A DNA stretch of 64,000 bases from an uncultured Pseudomonadota bacterium (GTDB lineage Bacteria; Pseudomonadota; Gammaproteobacteria; Steroidobacterales; Steroidobacteraceae). Under the pieces are notes generated by a model. The model was not told the DNA's origin. It made no database searches and was given only the letters and a program-made list of their open reading frames with translations. A program made the translations under genes and the position numbers. Positions 1 through 10,198 of this stretch are shown in pieces; position 1 is the first letter of the stretch; every line of letters starts with the position of its first letter. The stretch covers positions 113,887 through 177,886 of the forward strand of contig CAIYLH010000115.1 in assembly GCA_903927005.1 (NCBI GenBank). Direction: 5' to 3'.

Positions 1-1884
1 CGTACCTGGCAGCGCGTACGAGCCCTGCACCGCGACACGCATGCCGCGATCGGCAAAGATCGACCGGTTGCGGCTGTCGTAGCTCCAGCCCGCGACCGCC
101 TCGAAGACGTTGAAGCGCGATCCGAAGAAGTCAAAGGTGGTCGTGGCACCAGTGCCGTCGTAGCTGGTCGCGGTACGGATGAACGGGTGACCGTTGCTGC
201 GCACCCAGTTGACCGCCTCGCGCGCGCTGCTCGAGTCACTCGCCAGCAGTTCGTTGCTGGAGACCGACACACCGAAGCGCAGACCCTGATACTCGGAGAT
301 CGGAATGCCCCACTCCATCGCTGCGTTGAGCATAGAGGTGGAGAACTGCGACGCCGAGGAGACGAACTGCGTCGTCTTGCGGTAGCTGAACGACACCGTA
401 CGGGCGACACCGTCGATGGTGGTCGCAGGATTGGTGTGCGAAAGGCTGTAGATGCTCGAGTACTTGCCGGCGTTGATCTCCGCCGCGATGCGCTCGCCGC
501 GACCCATGAAGTTCGAGTGCACGAAGTTGCCGTTGAGGATCAGCTTCTGCGACTGCGAGTAACCGATGCCGCCGCCGAACTGGCCGGGCAGGCCTTCCTT
601 GACGTCGAATTCCACATCCACCAGATCGGGCGTGCCGGCAACCGGCTTGTTCTCGCTCTCGACCTTCTCGATGTACGGCAAGCGCTGCAGGCGCTGCTTG
701 GAACGCTCAACCGCCTGGTTGGAGAGCCACGTGCCCTCCATCTGGCGCATCTCGCGCCGCAGCACCTCGTCATTGATCGAGTTGACGTTCTTGAAGTTGA
801 TCTGGCGCACGTAGGCGCGATTACCCGGATCAATGAAGAAGGTCAGCGAAACTGTCTTCTTTTCGGCGTCAGTGGTCGGCACCGGCTCGATCTTGGCGAA
901 CGCGTAACCCTCCGCGCCGAGCCGGTAGTTCATCAGCTCCTGCGAGGCTGTGACCAGCTTCTTCGAGTAGGTCTGGCCCGGCTGCACCTGCAGCAGACGC
1001 TTCAGATCGGCCTCGGGCACGACCATGGTGCCTGCAAGCTTGACCTCGGAAACCTTGTAGACCTCACCCTCGGTCACGTTGACCGTGATGAAGATGTCGT
1101 CCTTTTCCGGCGCGATCGCGACCTGAGTCGAATCGATCTGGAAGTTGGCGTAACCGCGATCCATGTACCAGGAACGCAGCTTCTCGAGATCGCCCTGCAG
1201 CGATTCACGAGAGTAGCGATCGTCCTGCTTGTACCAGGACAGCCAGTTCGGCGTCTTCAGCTCAAGCGTCTCGAGAATCTTCTTGGGCGGGTACTTGGTA
1301 TCACCGACGAAGTTGATCTGGCGGATGCGTGCGCGCTTGCCTTCCTTGATGTCGATCGTGATCTTGACCTTGTTGCCCGGCACATCTTCGACCTTGGTAT
1401 CGACGCGTACGGCGTACTTGCCGCGCGAGTAATACTGGTCGGTCAGGTACTGGGTGACATCTTCAAGCACGCTGCGATCGAAGGTCTTGCCGGTCGCGAG
1501 GCCGACGTTCTTGAGGCTCTTCTGCAGATCCTCCGTCTTGATGTCCTTGTTACCTTTGAGCTCGAAGCTCTCGATCGAGGGTCGCTCGCGCACGGCGACG
1601 ACCAGCGTACCGCCGTCATGACGCAGCTCAACGTCGCGGAAGAAGCCCGTGGCGTATAGCGCGCGGAGAGACTCCTCGACCTTCTGGTGCGTCATCCGAT
1701 CGCCGAGGCTGACCGGCAGGTAGTTGTAAACAGTACCCTCAGCGATGCGCTGCAGGCCTTCAACCTTGATGTCGCCTACGGTGAACTCGCCCGGATCGGG
1801 CGTAAGCGTCTGCGCGTCGCAGACGGCGGTGCCGAGCGCGAGCGCAACGGCCAGGGTAACGGCGCGAGAAAGCCGGGGTCGCAT
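1..1884 (-). CDS. bamA: Outer membrane protein assembly factor BamA (3' end truncated by window edge)
   Basis: Reverse-strand translation from ATG at 1884: MRPRLSRAVTLAVALALGTAVCDAQ...FTVGDIKVEGLQRIAEGTVYNYLPVSLGD... POTRA repeats, then ...GLPGQFGGGIGYSQSQKLILNGNFVHSNFMGRGER; next to rseP as expected. Confidence 0.95.
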   Translation of the reverse strand, partial: MRPRLSRAVTLAVALALGTAVCDAQTLTPDPGEFTVGDIKVEGLQRIAEGTVYNYLPVSLGDRMTHQKVEESLRALYATGFFRDVELRHDGGTLVVAVRERPSIESFELKGNKDIKTEDLQKSLKNVGLATGKTFDRSVLEDVTQYLTDQYYSRGKYAVRVDTKVEDVPGNKVKITIDIKEGKRARIRQINFVGDTKYPPKKILETLELKTPNWLSWYKQDDRYSRESLQGDLEKLRSWYMDRGYANFQIDSTQVAIAPEKDDIFITVNVTEGEVYKVSEVKLAGTMVVPEADLKRLLQVQPGQTYSKKLVTASQELMNYRLGAEGYAFAKIEPVPTTDAEKKTVSLTFFIDPGNRAYVRQINFKNVNSINDEVLRREMRQMEGTWLSNQAVERSKQRLQRLPYIEKVESENKPVAGTPDLVDVEFDVKEGLPGQFGGGIGYSQSQKLILNGNFVHSNFMGRGERIAAEINAGKYSSIYSLSHTNPATTIDGVARTVSFSYRKTTQFVSSASQFSTSMLNAAMEWGIPISEYQGLRFGVSVSSNELLASDSSSAREAVNWVRSNGHPFIRTATSYDGTGATTTFDFFGSRFNVFEAVAGWSYDSRNRSIFADRGMRVAVQGSYALPGT

Positions 1885-1918
1885 GCGGGTGTGAGTCCCT
1901 TATCGTTATTACGTGCGG

Positions 1919-3292
1919 CTAGCCGAAATGGCGCACGTCATTGTAGAAAGCAAGGCTCATCAGGAGGATCAGAAGCGCGATACCTACCTGCTGGCCAATG
2001 GCCTGCAGACGCATCGACAATGGGCTTCCCTTGACGGCTTCGGCCAACTGATACACGACCTGGCCGCCGTCGAGCACGGGCACCGGCATCAGGTTCAGCA
2101 CTCCGAGGCTGATGCTGACCGCGGCCAGGAAGGTCAAGAAAGAAGCTAGCCCTTCGCGGGCGCTGATGCCGGCGTAGGCGGCGATGCTGAGCGGGCCGTT
2201 GACGTTCTTCAGCGAGACCTCGCCGGTGACCATGCGCCACAGGAACTTGAGCGTGACGGCGGTCGTCTGCCACGTGCGATGCAGCGCGGGACCGACCGCT
2301 GCGAACGGACCATAACGCTCCAGCACCTGTGCCGACGCCGGGAACGTGGCCTGCCCGCCCGGGGCGATGCCAATGCGCCCAACCCGGCGTTGCTGCGGAT
2401 CCGACGGATCGATCTCGGCCCGCACCTGTACCGGCAAGCGCAAGTCCGCCGTACCGCGGCGCACGTCCAGATCAACCGTCGTGCCGGCACGCTGGGTAAT
2501 CAGCGCGCGAAAATCCACGAACTCGGTGACCCGTTCGCCGTTGATCGCCAGGATCTCGTCGCCGGCCTGCAGGCCAGCGGCCGCGGCAGCGCCGCCGTCC
2601 ACCACGCGACCCACGATGACCGGCAGGTGCGGGCGGATGAAGCCAAAGCCCAGGCCATCCGACCAGGCACCGGGCTCGGTCAGCGCCCGACGCGCTGCGG
2701 GAGGGACCAGGATCGCTACCGGCGAGACGACACCGCCACGACGAACCTGCAGGTCGATACGGCCTTCGTCCACCAGCTGGTAGAGCGTCGAGATCACAGC
2801 CGCCTCGATCGTCGCGACCCCGGCGCCCGCGACAGACACGATCTCGTCGCCGTTACGCAGCCCGGCCTGCGCCGCGTAGGAACCGGCGCGAACCTCGCCA
2901 ATGAGCGGCTTGAGCCCCGGTACACCGGCCAGGTACAGACACCAGAAGGCCACGATCGCAAACAGGAAATTGGCGCCTGCACCGGCCACCAGCACCAGCA
3001 CGCGCTGCCACCACGGACGACGCGTGAAGGCACGCGGCAGATCGGCCTCGGCGACCGGGCTCTCGCGCTCGTCGGCAAGTCGCACATAGCCGCCCAGCGG
3101 GATCAGACCGATGACGTACTCGACGCCGTCGCGACCGACACGACGGGCAATCGGCCTGCCGAAGCCCACCGAGAAGCGCAATACCTTGAAGCCGAGGCGC
3201 CGGGCGACCCAGAAATGACCGAATTCGTGCACGGCGACCAGCACGCCGATCGCGACGATGAACGACAATATCTGGATCAAAACGACGCTCAC
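1919..3292 (-). CDS. rseP: RIP metalloprotease RseP (site-2 protease)
   Basis: HExxH motif VHEFGHF, two PDZ-like regions, [12 protein letters not shown] motif; between bamA and dxr. Confidence 0.96.
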   Translation of the reverse strand: MSVVLIQILSFIVAIGVLVAVHEFGHFWVARRLGFKVLRFSVGFGRPIARRVGRDGVEYVIGLIPLGGYVRLADERESPVAEADLPRAFTRRPWWQRVLVLVAGAGANFLFAIVAFWCLYLAGVPGLKPLIGEVRAGSYAAQAGLRNGDEIVSVAGAGVATIEAAVISTLYQLVDEGRIDLQVRRGGVVSPVAILVPPAARRALTEPGAWSDGLGFGFIRPHLPVIVGRVVDGGAAAAAGLQAGDEILAINGERVTEFVDFRALITQRAGTTVDLDVRRGTADLRLPVQVRAEIDPSDPQQRRVGRIGIAPGGQATFPASAQVLERYGPFAAVGPALHRTWQTTAVTLKFLWRMVTGEVSLKNVNGPLSIAAYAGISAREGLASFLTFLAAVSISLGVLNLMPVPVLDGGQVVYQLAEAVKGSPLSMRLQAIGQQVGIALLILLMSLAFYNDVRHFG

Positions 3293-4476
3293 GCCGCTTC
3301 TCCTGCGAAGCCTACGACCAGTTCCATCGCCCGCCGCCGCGCCTCGCCATCGGCGGCCAGCACGTCGGCGAGCGAGCTCACCACCGCCGCCGGCTGACGT
3401 TCGAGTACGCGTTCAATGACCGCGGCGATGGCAGTAAAGTTCAAACGTCCCTCCAGGAATGCAGCGACAGCGACCTCGTTGGCGGCATTTAGGATCGCCG
3501 CCGCCGTGCCACCGCTGCGAGCGGCCACCTCGGCCAGCCTCAGGCACGGAAACCGACCCCGGTCGGGCGCCTCGAAGTGGAGACCCCCCAACCGGAGCAT
3601 ATCCAGGGATTCTACACCGGACTCCATGCGCTCCGGCCATGCGAGCGCATGAGCGATCGGAGTACGCATGTCGGGGTTGCCCATCTGGGCGAGTGTCGAG
3701 CCGTCACTGTAGGCCACCAGCGAGTGGACAATGCTCTCAGGATGGATCACGACCTCGATCCCGCCCGCGGGCACCCCGAACAGCAGCTGGGCCTCGATCA
3801 ACTCCAGTCCCTTGTTCATCAGCGTCGCCGAATCGACCGAAATCTTGCGGCCCATGACCCAGCGCGGGTGCGCACAGGCCTGCTCGGGCGTGACCGCAGC
3901 CAGCGTGTCCAGTGGCCGGCGCAGGAACGGACCGCCAGAGGCGGTCAGCCAGATTCGGACGACGCCCGCCGGCACGACGCCCGGGCGGGTCGGCGGCAGG
4001 CATTGGAAAATGGCGTTGTGCTCGCTGTCGATCGGCAGCAGTTCGGCACCATTGGCGGCGACCGCGTCCAGCAGCAGCCGGCCGGACATGACCAGCGCCT
4101 CCTTGTTGGCCAGCAGCAGCCGGCGCCCGGCACGGGCTGCCGCGAGGGTCGGGGCAAGGCCCGCGGCACCGACAATGGCGGCCATGACGATATTGGCCTC
4201 AGGCAGCGTCGCCGCGACCACCAGCCCCGCCTCGCCCGTCAGCACCTCAGTCCTCAAACCCGCGGCGGCGAGTGCCGCACGCAGCTCCGCGGCGTGGGTG
4301 GGATCGGCAAGTACCGCCAGCTGCGGCCGCCAGCGACGGCACTGCTCCGCCAGCAACTGCCAGCGCGCGCGCGCCGTCAAGGCAACGACCTCGAAGCGCT
4401 CCGGGTAACGGCCGAGCACGTCCAGCGTGCTCTGGCCGATGCTGCCGGTCGAGCCGAGGATAGCAATGCCCTTCAT
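3289..4476 (-). CDS. dxr: 1-deoxy-D-xylulose-5-phosphate reductoisomerase
   Basis: [22 protein letters not shown]-terminus, [24 protein letters not shown] motifs; internal start M8 of the supplied ORF. Confidence 0.96.
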   Translation of the reverse strand: MKGIAILGSTGSIGQSTLDVLGRYPERFEVVALTARARWQLLAEQCRRWRPQLAVLADPTHAAELRAALAAAGLRTEVLTGEAGLVVAATLPEANIVMAAIVGAAGLAPTLAAARAGRRLLLANKEALVMSGRLLLDAVAANGAELLPIDSEHNAIFQCLPPTRPGVVPAGVVRIWLTASGGPFLRRPLDTLAAVTPEQACAHPRWVMGRKISVDSATLMNKGLELIEAQLLFGVPAGGIEVVIHPESIVHSLVAYSDGSTLAQMGNPDMRTPIAHALAWPERMESGVESLDMLRLGGLHFEAPDRGRFPCLRLAEVAARSGGTAAAILNAANEVAVAAFLEGRLNFTAIAAVIERVLERQPAAVVSSLADVLAADGEARRRAMELVVGFAGEAA

Positions 4477-4483
4477 CGGCGGC

Positions 4484-5293
4484 TCACCGCAGCACACCGA
4501 GCCAGGTCAGACCGAGCACGAAGAACGGTGCGGCCGCCGTAATGCTGTCGATCCGATCGAGCACGCCGCCGTGACCCGGCAGGAGGCTGCCGCTGTCTTT
4601 GAGCCCGGCCACACGCTTGAACATGCTCTCGGTCAGGTCACCGATGATCGAGGCGCAGACCACGACCATGGCGAGGCCGACGAACGGCACCATCGGACAG
4701 CCCAGCCAGCGCACCTCGAGCAGCGCCACAACCAGCGCGAGCGCCGTGCCACCAAGCACGCCTTCCCAGGTCTTGTTGGGGCTGACGGCCGGAGCGAGCT
4801 TGAGTCGCCCCCAGCGACGACCGGCGAAATACGCGCCGACGTCGGCGGCCCAGACCAGCAGCAGCAGGCACATCAGCAGCGCCGCGCCGCGCGGCGCAGG
4901 TGCCCCGCCAAGCAGGCGAGCCACAGCAATCCAGGTCGGCACCAGCACCAGCAAGCCTGCGATCGCTGCCGTGACCGTCGAGACCGCGGCCGGGCGCAGG
5001 CATAGCCACAGCAGCGCCACCGCCCACCATGCCGCCGCCACGAACATCAGATTCATCAACTGCTGCGGCTCGCGAGTCGCGTTCCAGCTCATCGCCGCGA
5101 GCATCGAGACGACCAGCAGGTAGCAAAGCCGCGCCAGTGGGCGGGTCAGGCCCGCGAACCGCGCCCACTCCCAGGCACCGAACAACAGTGCCGCGCCAAA
5201 GAACGCGATCCCCGCCAGCGGCGGCATCGCGAACAGCACCACGAGCAGCACGGCTGCGAGAATCAGCGCGGTGATAACGCGCGTCTTCAGCAC
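4484..5293 (-). CDS. cdsA: Phosphatidate cytidylyltransferase
   Basis: Multi-TM, C-terminal signature [28 protein letters not shown]. Confidence 0.95.
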   Translation of the reverse strand: MLKTRVITALILAAVLLVVLFAMPPLAGIAFFGAALLFGAWEWARFAGLTRPLARLCYLLVVSMLAAMSWNATREPQQLMNLMFVAAAWWAVALLWLCLRPAAVSTVTAAIAGLLVLVPTWIAVARLLGGAPAPRGAALLMCLLLLVWAADVGAYFAGRRWGRLKLAPAVSPNKTWEGVLGGTALALVVALLEVRWLGCPMVPFVGLAMVVVCASIIGDLTESMFKRVAGLKDSGSLLPGHGGVLDRIDSITAAAPFFVLGLTWLGVLR

Positions 5294-6075
5294 GCGTCGA
5301 TCCCCGCCGCCTGCGTGCGACCGAAGCGTCGCTCGCGCTCAGCGAAACCATCGAGTGCCGCGGCATAGTCATCCGCCCCGAACGCCGGCCAGAGCGTGTC
5401 GGTGAACCACAGCTCGGTGTAGGCGAGGTTCCACAGCAGGAAATTGCTGATGCGCTGCTCACCACCGGTACGGATGAACAGGTCCGGATCCGGCAGCTCG
5501 CCGATCGACAGCTCTTGACCAAAGCGGGCCTCGTCGATCTGCTCGGGCTGCAGCGTGCCGTCACGACAGGCAACCGCCAGACGCCGCGCGGCACCGACGA
5601 TGTCCCAGCGCCCCCCGTAGCCAAAGGCGATCACGACCGTCAGCCCCTGGTTATCACGCGTCAGGGCTTCGGCAGACGCCATGCTCGCCACCACCGCAGG
5701 CGCGAGCTGCTCGCGTGCACCGATGAAGCGAACGCGAATGCCGCGCTTGGAGAGCTCTTCGATTTCACGGTCGAGGGACTCGAGGAACAGCTGCATCAGC
5801 AGCCCGACCTCGGACACCGGTCGCTTCCAGTTCTCGCTGGAAAACGCGAACAGCGTCAGCACCTCGACGCCGCGTTCGGCGCTCTTCTCTATGCACATGC
5901 GAACGGGTTTGATGCCGGCCCGGTGCCCGGCCGGGCGCGGTAGCGCCCGGGCCCCGGCCCAGCGGCCGTTGCCGTCCATGATGATCGCCACGTGCCTAGG
6001 AACGCGCACGGGTCGTACGGACCTCCTCACACCTGGAGGAGATCCTTCTCCTTCTCGGCAAAGACGGCGTCGCAT
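5287..6075 (-). CDS. uppS: Isoprenyl (undecaprenyl diphosphate) synthase; exact start uncertain
   Basis: [43 protein letters not shown] motifs. Confidence 0.95.
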   Translation of the reverse strand: MRRRLCREGEGSPPGVRRSVRPVRVPRHVAIIMDGNGRWAGARALPRPAGHRAGIKPVRMCIEKSAERGVEVLTLFAFSSENWKRPVSEVGLLMQLFLESLDREIEELSKRGIRVRFIGAREQLAPAVVASMASAEALTRDNQGLTVVIAFGYGGRWDIVGAARRLAVACRDGTLQPEQIDEARFGQELSIGELPDPDLFIRTGGEQRISNFLLWNLAYTELWFTDTLWPAFGADDYAAALDGFAERERRFGRTQAAGIDAC

Positions 6076-6584
6076 TCAGCGACAAAGCGATCGGTGATCT
6101 TCTGGATCTCGTCCTGAGCACGTCGATCATCGTCCTGCGAGACGAGTTTCTCCTTGAGCATTTCCTTGAGGTCATTCATCGCGTCGCGACGAACGTTGCG
6201 AACCGCGACGCGCGCGTTCTCGGTCTCGTGCTTGGCCACCTTGACCAGATCACGCCGCCGTTCCTCGGTGAGCGCAGGCATCGGCAAGCGGATGACCGTA
6301 CCGGCCGTGTTGGGCGTAAGGCCAAGGTCGGACTTCATGATCGCCTTCTCGATGATCGGAATCATCGACTTGTCCCAAGGGGACACGGCGAGCGTGCGGG
6401 CGTCCTCGACGATCACGTTCGCTACCTGCGAAAGCGGCGTCTCGGAACCATAAAAGTCGACTTTCAGGTGTTCCAGCAGCGAGGTGCTGGCGCGCCCTGT
6501 GCGCATGCGCTTGAATTCAACCTTGAGGGCCGCCACGCACTTCGTCATGCGTTCGACTGCGTCTTTCTTGAGATCTTCGATCAT
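6027..6584 (-). CDS. frr: Ribosome recycling factor
   Basis: [33 protein letters not shown]...[11 protein letters not shown]; between uppS and pyrH. Confidence 0.96.
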   Translation of the reverse strand: MIEDLKKDAVERMTKCVAALKVEFKRMRTGRASTSLLEHLKVDFYGSETPLSQVANVIVEDARTLAVSPWDKSMIPIIEKAIMKSDLGLTPNTAGTVIRLPMPALTEERRRDLVKVAKHETENARVAVRNVRRDAMNDLKEMLKEKLVSQDDDRRAQDEIQKITDRFVAECDAVFAEKEKDLLQV

Positions 6585-6616
6585 CTCGTTCCTCCGTGCC
6601 CGCCAGAGCCGACTGG

Positions 6617-7357
6617 TCAGCCGTTCGAAACGACCGTACCGACATCCTCGCCTTCAATGATCCGCATCAGGTCGCCCGAATTATGCTGGTTGAAAACCTG
6701 CAGGGGCAGCTTGTTGTCGCGGCACATGACAATCGCCGTCGCGTCCATGACGTTCAGGCGGTCGTTGAGAACCTGGTCGAACGTCAGGTGCGTATAGCGC
6801 GTCGCGTTCGGGTTCGTCAGCGGATCGTCCGTATAGATGCCGTTGACCTTGGTGGCCTTCAGCAGGATATCCGCCCCGATCTCGATGCCACGCAAACTGG
6901 CGGCGGTATCGGTCGTGAAAAACGGATTACCGGTGCCCGCGGCAAACAGCACGACCCGTCCCTTCTCCAGGTGACGGATCGCACGCCGGCGAATGTAGTC
7001 CTCGCAGACCTCGTTGATCTGCAACGCGGACATCACCCGCGCATAGGCGCCGAGGGACTCCAGCGCATCCTGCATCGCCAGCGCGTTGATCACCGTCGCC
7101 AGCATGCCCATGTGATCGCCAGTGGTGCGATCCATGCCAGTGCGGGCCAGGCCCGCACCGCGAAAGATGTTGCCGCCGCCGATCACGACGGCAACCTGGA
7201 CGCCGTGCGCCTGCACCTCGATGATCTCGTTCGCGAGACGCTTTAGCACCTCGGGATCGATACCGTAGTCGCCATTGCCCATCAGGGCTTCGCCGCTCAG
7301 CTTGAGCAGAATGCGGCGATAGCGCGACTTCTTTGCGGGTGCGGGCACTTGGCTCAT
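6617..7357 (-). CDS. pyrH: UMP kinase
   Basis: [41 protein letters not shown]; start at [10 protein letters not shown] (7357). Confidence 0.96.
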   Translation of the reverse strand: MSQVPAPAKKSRYRRILLKLSGEALMGNGDYGIDPEVLKRLANEIIEVQAHGVQVAVVIGGGNIFRGAGLARTGMDRTTGDHMGMLATVINALAMQDALESLGAYARVMSALQINEVCEDYIRRRAIRHLEKGRVVLFAAGTGNPFFTTDTAASLRGIEIGADILLKATKVNGIYTDDPLTNPNATRYTHLTFDQVLNDRLNVMDATAIVMCRDNKLPLQVFNQHNSGDLMRIIEGEDVGTVVSNG

Positions 7358-7382
7358 CAACGGTGCCCCTCTACGACCAAGG

Positions 7383-8270
7383 TCACTTCTTTTCGCTGCT
7401 CTTGACCGTAGCTGCAACTTCGTCCGCGAAGTTCTCCAGCTTCTTCTCGATGCCGGCACCGACTTCAAGGCGCGCGAACGACTTGATGGTGGCTGCCGCC
7501 TGCTTCAGGAGCTTCTCGACCGTAATGTCGGGATCCTTGACGAACGGCTGGCCCACCAGCGTGATCTCGGCAAGGTACTTGCGGATACGCCCCTCGACCA
7601 TCTTCTCGATGATCGCAGCGGGCTTGCCCTCACCGTCCGCCTGCGCACTGAGAATTTCCTTCTCCTTGGCGAGCTGATCGGCGGGCACCTGACTGGAATC
7701 CACGTACTGCGGGTTGATCGCAGCAACGTGCATCGCGAGATCCCGCGCTAGCGCCACGTCACCGCCCTCCAGGGCGACGATTGCACCGATGCGCGTGCCG
7801 TGCAGGTAGCTGCCGAGCACGCCTGACGAGGTGATCCGGTTAAGACGGCGAACGGTGATGTTCTCACCGATCTTGGCGATCAGCGCACGACGGCGCTCTT
7901 CGATCGCCGTGCCATCGCTGCCCTTGGCGGCGAGCACGTCCTCAACCGACTCAGCGCCCGAGGCGAGCGCCGCCGCGGCAGCCGCGTCGGCGAACGCCAC
8001 GAAGTCCGCTTCGCGCGCGACGAAGTCCGTCTCGCAGTTGACCTCGACCAGAACGCCCGTGTGTCCGTCACTGCTGCCGGCGTAGACGATGCGGCCCTCG
8101 GCCGCAATGCGCGAAGCCTTCTTGTCGGCCTTCGTCAGGCCCGACTTGCGCATGATTTCGGCAGCAGACTCGAGGTCGCCATTGGCTTCCACGAGCGCCT
8201 TCTTGCACTCCATCATGCCCGCGCCAGTACGCTCGCGCAGCTGCTTAACACTCTCTGCCGTGATGTTCAT
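7383..8270 (-). CDS. tsf: Elongation factor Ts
   Basis: [32 protein letters not shown]; start internal to supplied ORF. Confidence 0.96.
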   Translation of the reverse strand: MNITAESVKQLRERTGAGMMECKKALVEANGDLESAAEIMRKSGLTKADKKASRIAAEGRIVYAGSSDGHTGVLVEVNCETDFVAREADFVAFADAAAAAALASGAESVEDVLAAKGSDGTAIEERRRALIAKIGENITVRRLNRITSSGVLGSYLHGTRIGAIVALEGGDVALARDLAMHVAAINPQYVDSSQVPADQLAKEKEILSAQADGEGKPAAIIEKMVEGRIRKYLAEITLVGQPFVKDPDITVEKLLKQAAATIKSFARLEVGAGIEKKLENFADEVAATVKSSEKK

Positions 8271-8274
8271 CGAA

Positions 8275-9165
8275 TCACTCGCTCGCGGCAGGTGCATCGG
8301 CAGCCGGCGCAGCGACATCGGCAACAGCAACGGCAACATCAGCTTCGGCGTGAACCGACGCCGGCTTCTTCGGCGCGCCAGCCTGCGCCGGGCGGCGACG
8401 GTTGGAGTTCTTGCGACGCGGATTGCCCTGCTCGTCGAGTTCGACGAACTCGTCCTCACCCGACGGCATTTCCGGCACAGCCGACTTCGCCTCGAGCACC
8501 GAGTCGGCGATCGCAGCGGCGTACAGGTTGATGGCGCGCATGGCGTCGTCGTTACCCGGGATGACGTAGTCGACGCCCTCCGGCGAGCAGTTCGTGTCGA
8601 CGACCGCGACCACCGGGATGCCAAGCTTCTTGGCTTCCTGGATCGCAATGCCTTCATGGCCGACATCGACGATGAACAGCACGTCCGGCAGGGCGCCCAT
8701 GTTCTTGATGCCGCCGAGGCTGCGGCTCAGCTTGTCCTTCTCGCGACGCAGGACCTGGGCTTCCTTCTTGCCGCGGCGATCGATGCCACCGCTGTTGATC
8801 AGGTCCTCAAGCTCAGCGAGGCGCTTGACCGATCCACGGATGGTCTTGAAATTCGTCAGCATGCCGCCGAGCCAGCGCTGGTTGACGTACGGCATGTTGG
8901 CGCGCGTGGCCTCACGCTGAATCGCCTCACGGGCGGAGCGCTTGGTGCCTACGAACAGCACGCGGCCGCCATCGGCAACGATACGCTTGATGAAGCTCGC
9001 AGCATCCGCGAACAGCGGCTGGGTCTGCTCGAGGTTGATAATATGGATTTTGTTGCGCTCGCCGAAGATATAGGGGGCCATCTTCGGGTTCCAGAAGCGG
9101 GTCTGGTGTCCAAAATGGACGCCCGCTTCCAGCATCTGTCGCATTGACACGCTAGACATCGTCAT
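8275..9165 (-). CDS. rpsB: 30S ribosomal protein S2
   Basis: [40 protein letters not shown]; upstream of tsf. Confidence 0.97.
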   Translation of the reverse strand: MTMSSVSMRQMLEAGVHFGHQTRFWNPKMAPYIFGERNKIHIINLEQTQPLFADAASFIKRIVADGGRVLFVGTKRSAREAIQREATRANMPYVNQRWLGGMLTNFKTIRGSVKRLAELEDLINSGGIDRRGKKEAQVLRREKDKLSRSLGGIKNMGALPDVLFIVDVGHEGIAIQEAKKLGIPVVAVVDTNCSPEGVDYVIPGNDDAMRAINLYAAAIADSVLEAKSAVPEMPSGEDEFVELDEQGNPRRKNSNRRRPAQAGAPKKPASVHAEADVAVAVADVAAPAADAPAASE

Positions 9166-9326
9166 GTACTCCCGGGTTAGGTCCTCCGCGCACCCCGTCC
9201 GATAACCAATCAGGGGCCCCGCGAGAATTCGCGGGACAGGCCGATCAGCACCCGACCGTACGGTTTGACCCCGAACCCGAGGGTTCCGAAGGTCGATACG
9301 CGTGTGGATTTAATTGCCAAAAATCG
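9166..9326 (-). promoter_or_regulatory. Structured 5' leader of rpsB (candidate S2 autoregulatory leader)
   Basis: Long UTR with perfect 7-bp hairpin CCCGCGA-ATTC-TCGCGGG (9218-9235) and GAACCC/GGGTTC dyad near 9270-9290. Confidence 0.4.
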
Positions 9327-9332
9327 CCGCGC

Positions 9333-9361
9333 TTTATACCATGTACGGCTCGTGCAAACAA
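9333..9361 (-). promoter_or_regulatory. Candidate sigma70 promoter for rpsB-tsf
   Basis: Minus strand reads TTGTTT-N17-TATAAA (plus-strand aaacaa 9356-9361, tttata 9333-9338), ~165 nt upstream of the rpsB ATG. Confidence 0.6.
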
Positions 9362-9411
9362 CGGTTTAGCGCGTCCCCCTGGCCACACACGGCCGCTACG
9401 AATCCCGGAAC

Positions 9412-10194
9412 GTGACCCTAAAGACCCCTGCCGAAGCGGACGCCATGCGTCTGGCCGGTCGGCTAACCGCCGACGTCCTAGACATGATCACCCCCCACGT
9501 CGTCGCCGGCGTGTCCACCGACGAGCTGGACAAGCTCTGCCACGACTACATCGTCGGGGTGCAGCAAGCCATCCCGGCACCCTTGAATTACAAGGGTTTC
9601 CCCAAATCCATCTGTACGTCCGTGAACCACGTGGTCTGCCACGGGATCCCGGGCGACAAGCGGCTCAAGAGCGGTGACATCGTCAACGTCGATGTCACCG
9701 TGATCAAGAACGGCTGGCACGGCGACTCCAGCCGGATGTTCGTGGTCGGCGCCCCCTCGGTGCAGGCCCGCCGGCTGGTCGACATCTGCCGCCAGGCGCT
9801 CTGGCTGGGTATCGCGACCGTGCGCCCCGGCGCCCGACTGGGTGACCTGGGTCACCGCATCCAGAGCTTCGTCGAGGCCCAGGGCCTGTCGGTGGTCCGC
9901 GAATACTGCGGCCATGGCATCGGCCAGGTCTTCCACGAGGACCCGCAGATCCTTCATTACGGCGTCCCCGGCACCGGCCCCGCCTTTGAACTCGGCCAGA
10001 CCTTCACGATTGAACCGATGGTCAACGCCGGCAAGCGGCACGTGCGACTGCTCGGCGACGGCTGGACGGTCGTCACCAAGGACCACGCGCTGTCCGCTCA
10101 ATGGGAGCATACGGTGCTGATCACCGAAACCGGCTGCGAGGTGCTGACCCTCGGCGCCGACGAGTTACCCCCCGAACTGCCGGCTGACGCCTGA
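9412..10194 (+). CDS. map: Type I methionine aminopeptidase (GTG start)
   Basis: YKGFPKSICTSVNHVVCHGIPGDKRLKSGDIVNVDVT; CGHGIGQVFHEDPQILHY. Confidence 0.96.
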   Translation: MTLKTPAEADAMRLAGRLTADVLDMITPHVVAGVSTDELDKLCHDYIVGVQQAIPAPLNYKGFPKSICTSVNHVVCHGIPGDKRLKSGDIVNVDVTVIKNGWHGDSSRMFVVGAPSVQARRLVDICRQALWLGIATVRPGARLGDLGHRIQSFVEAQGLSVVREYCGHGIGQVFHEDPQILHYGVPGTGPAFELGQTFTIEPMVNAGKRHVRLLGDGWTVVTKDHALSAQWEHTVLITETGCEVLTLGADELPPELPADA

Positions 10195-10198
10195 GCCC

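Noticed and set aside
187-1659. 490-aa plus-strand ORF opposite bamA
   Set aside because: Antisense frame of a clear BamA; Arg/Leu/Asp-rich low-information translation typical of high-GC antisense open frames
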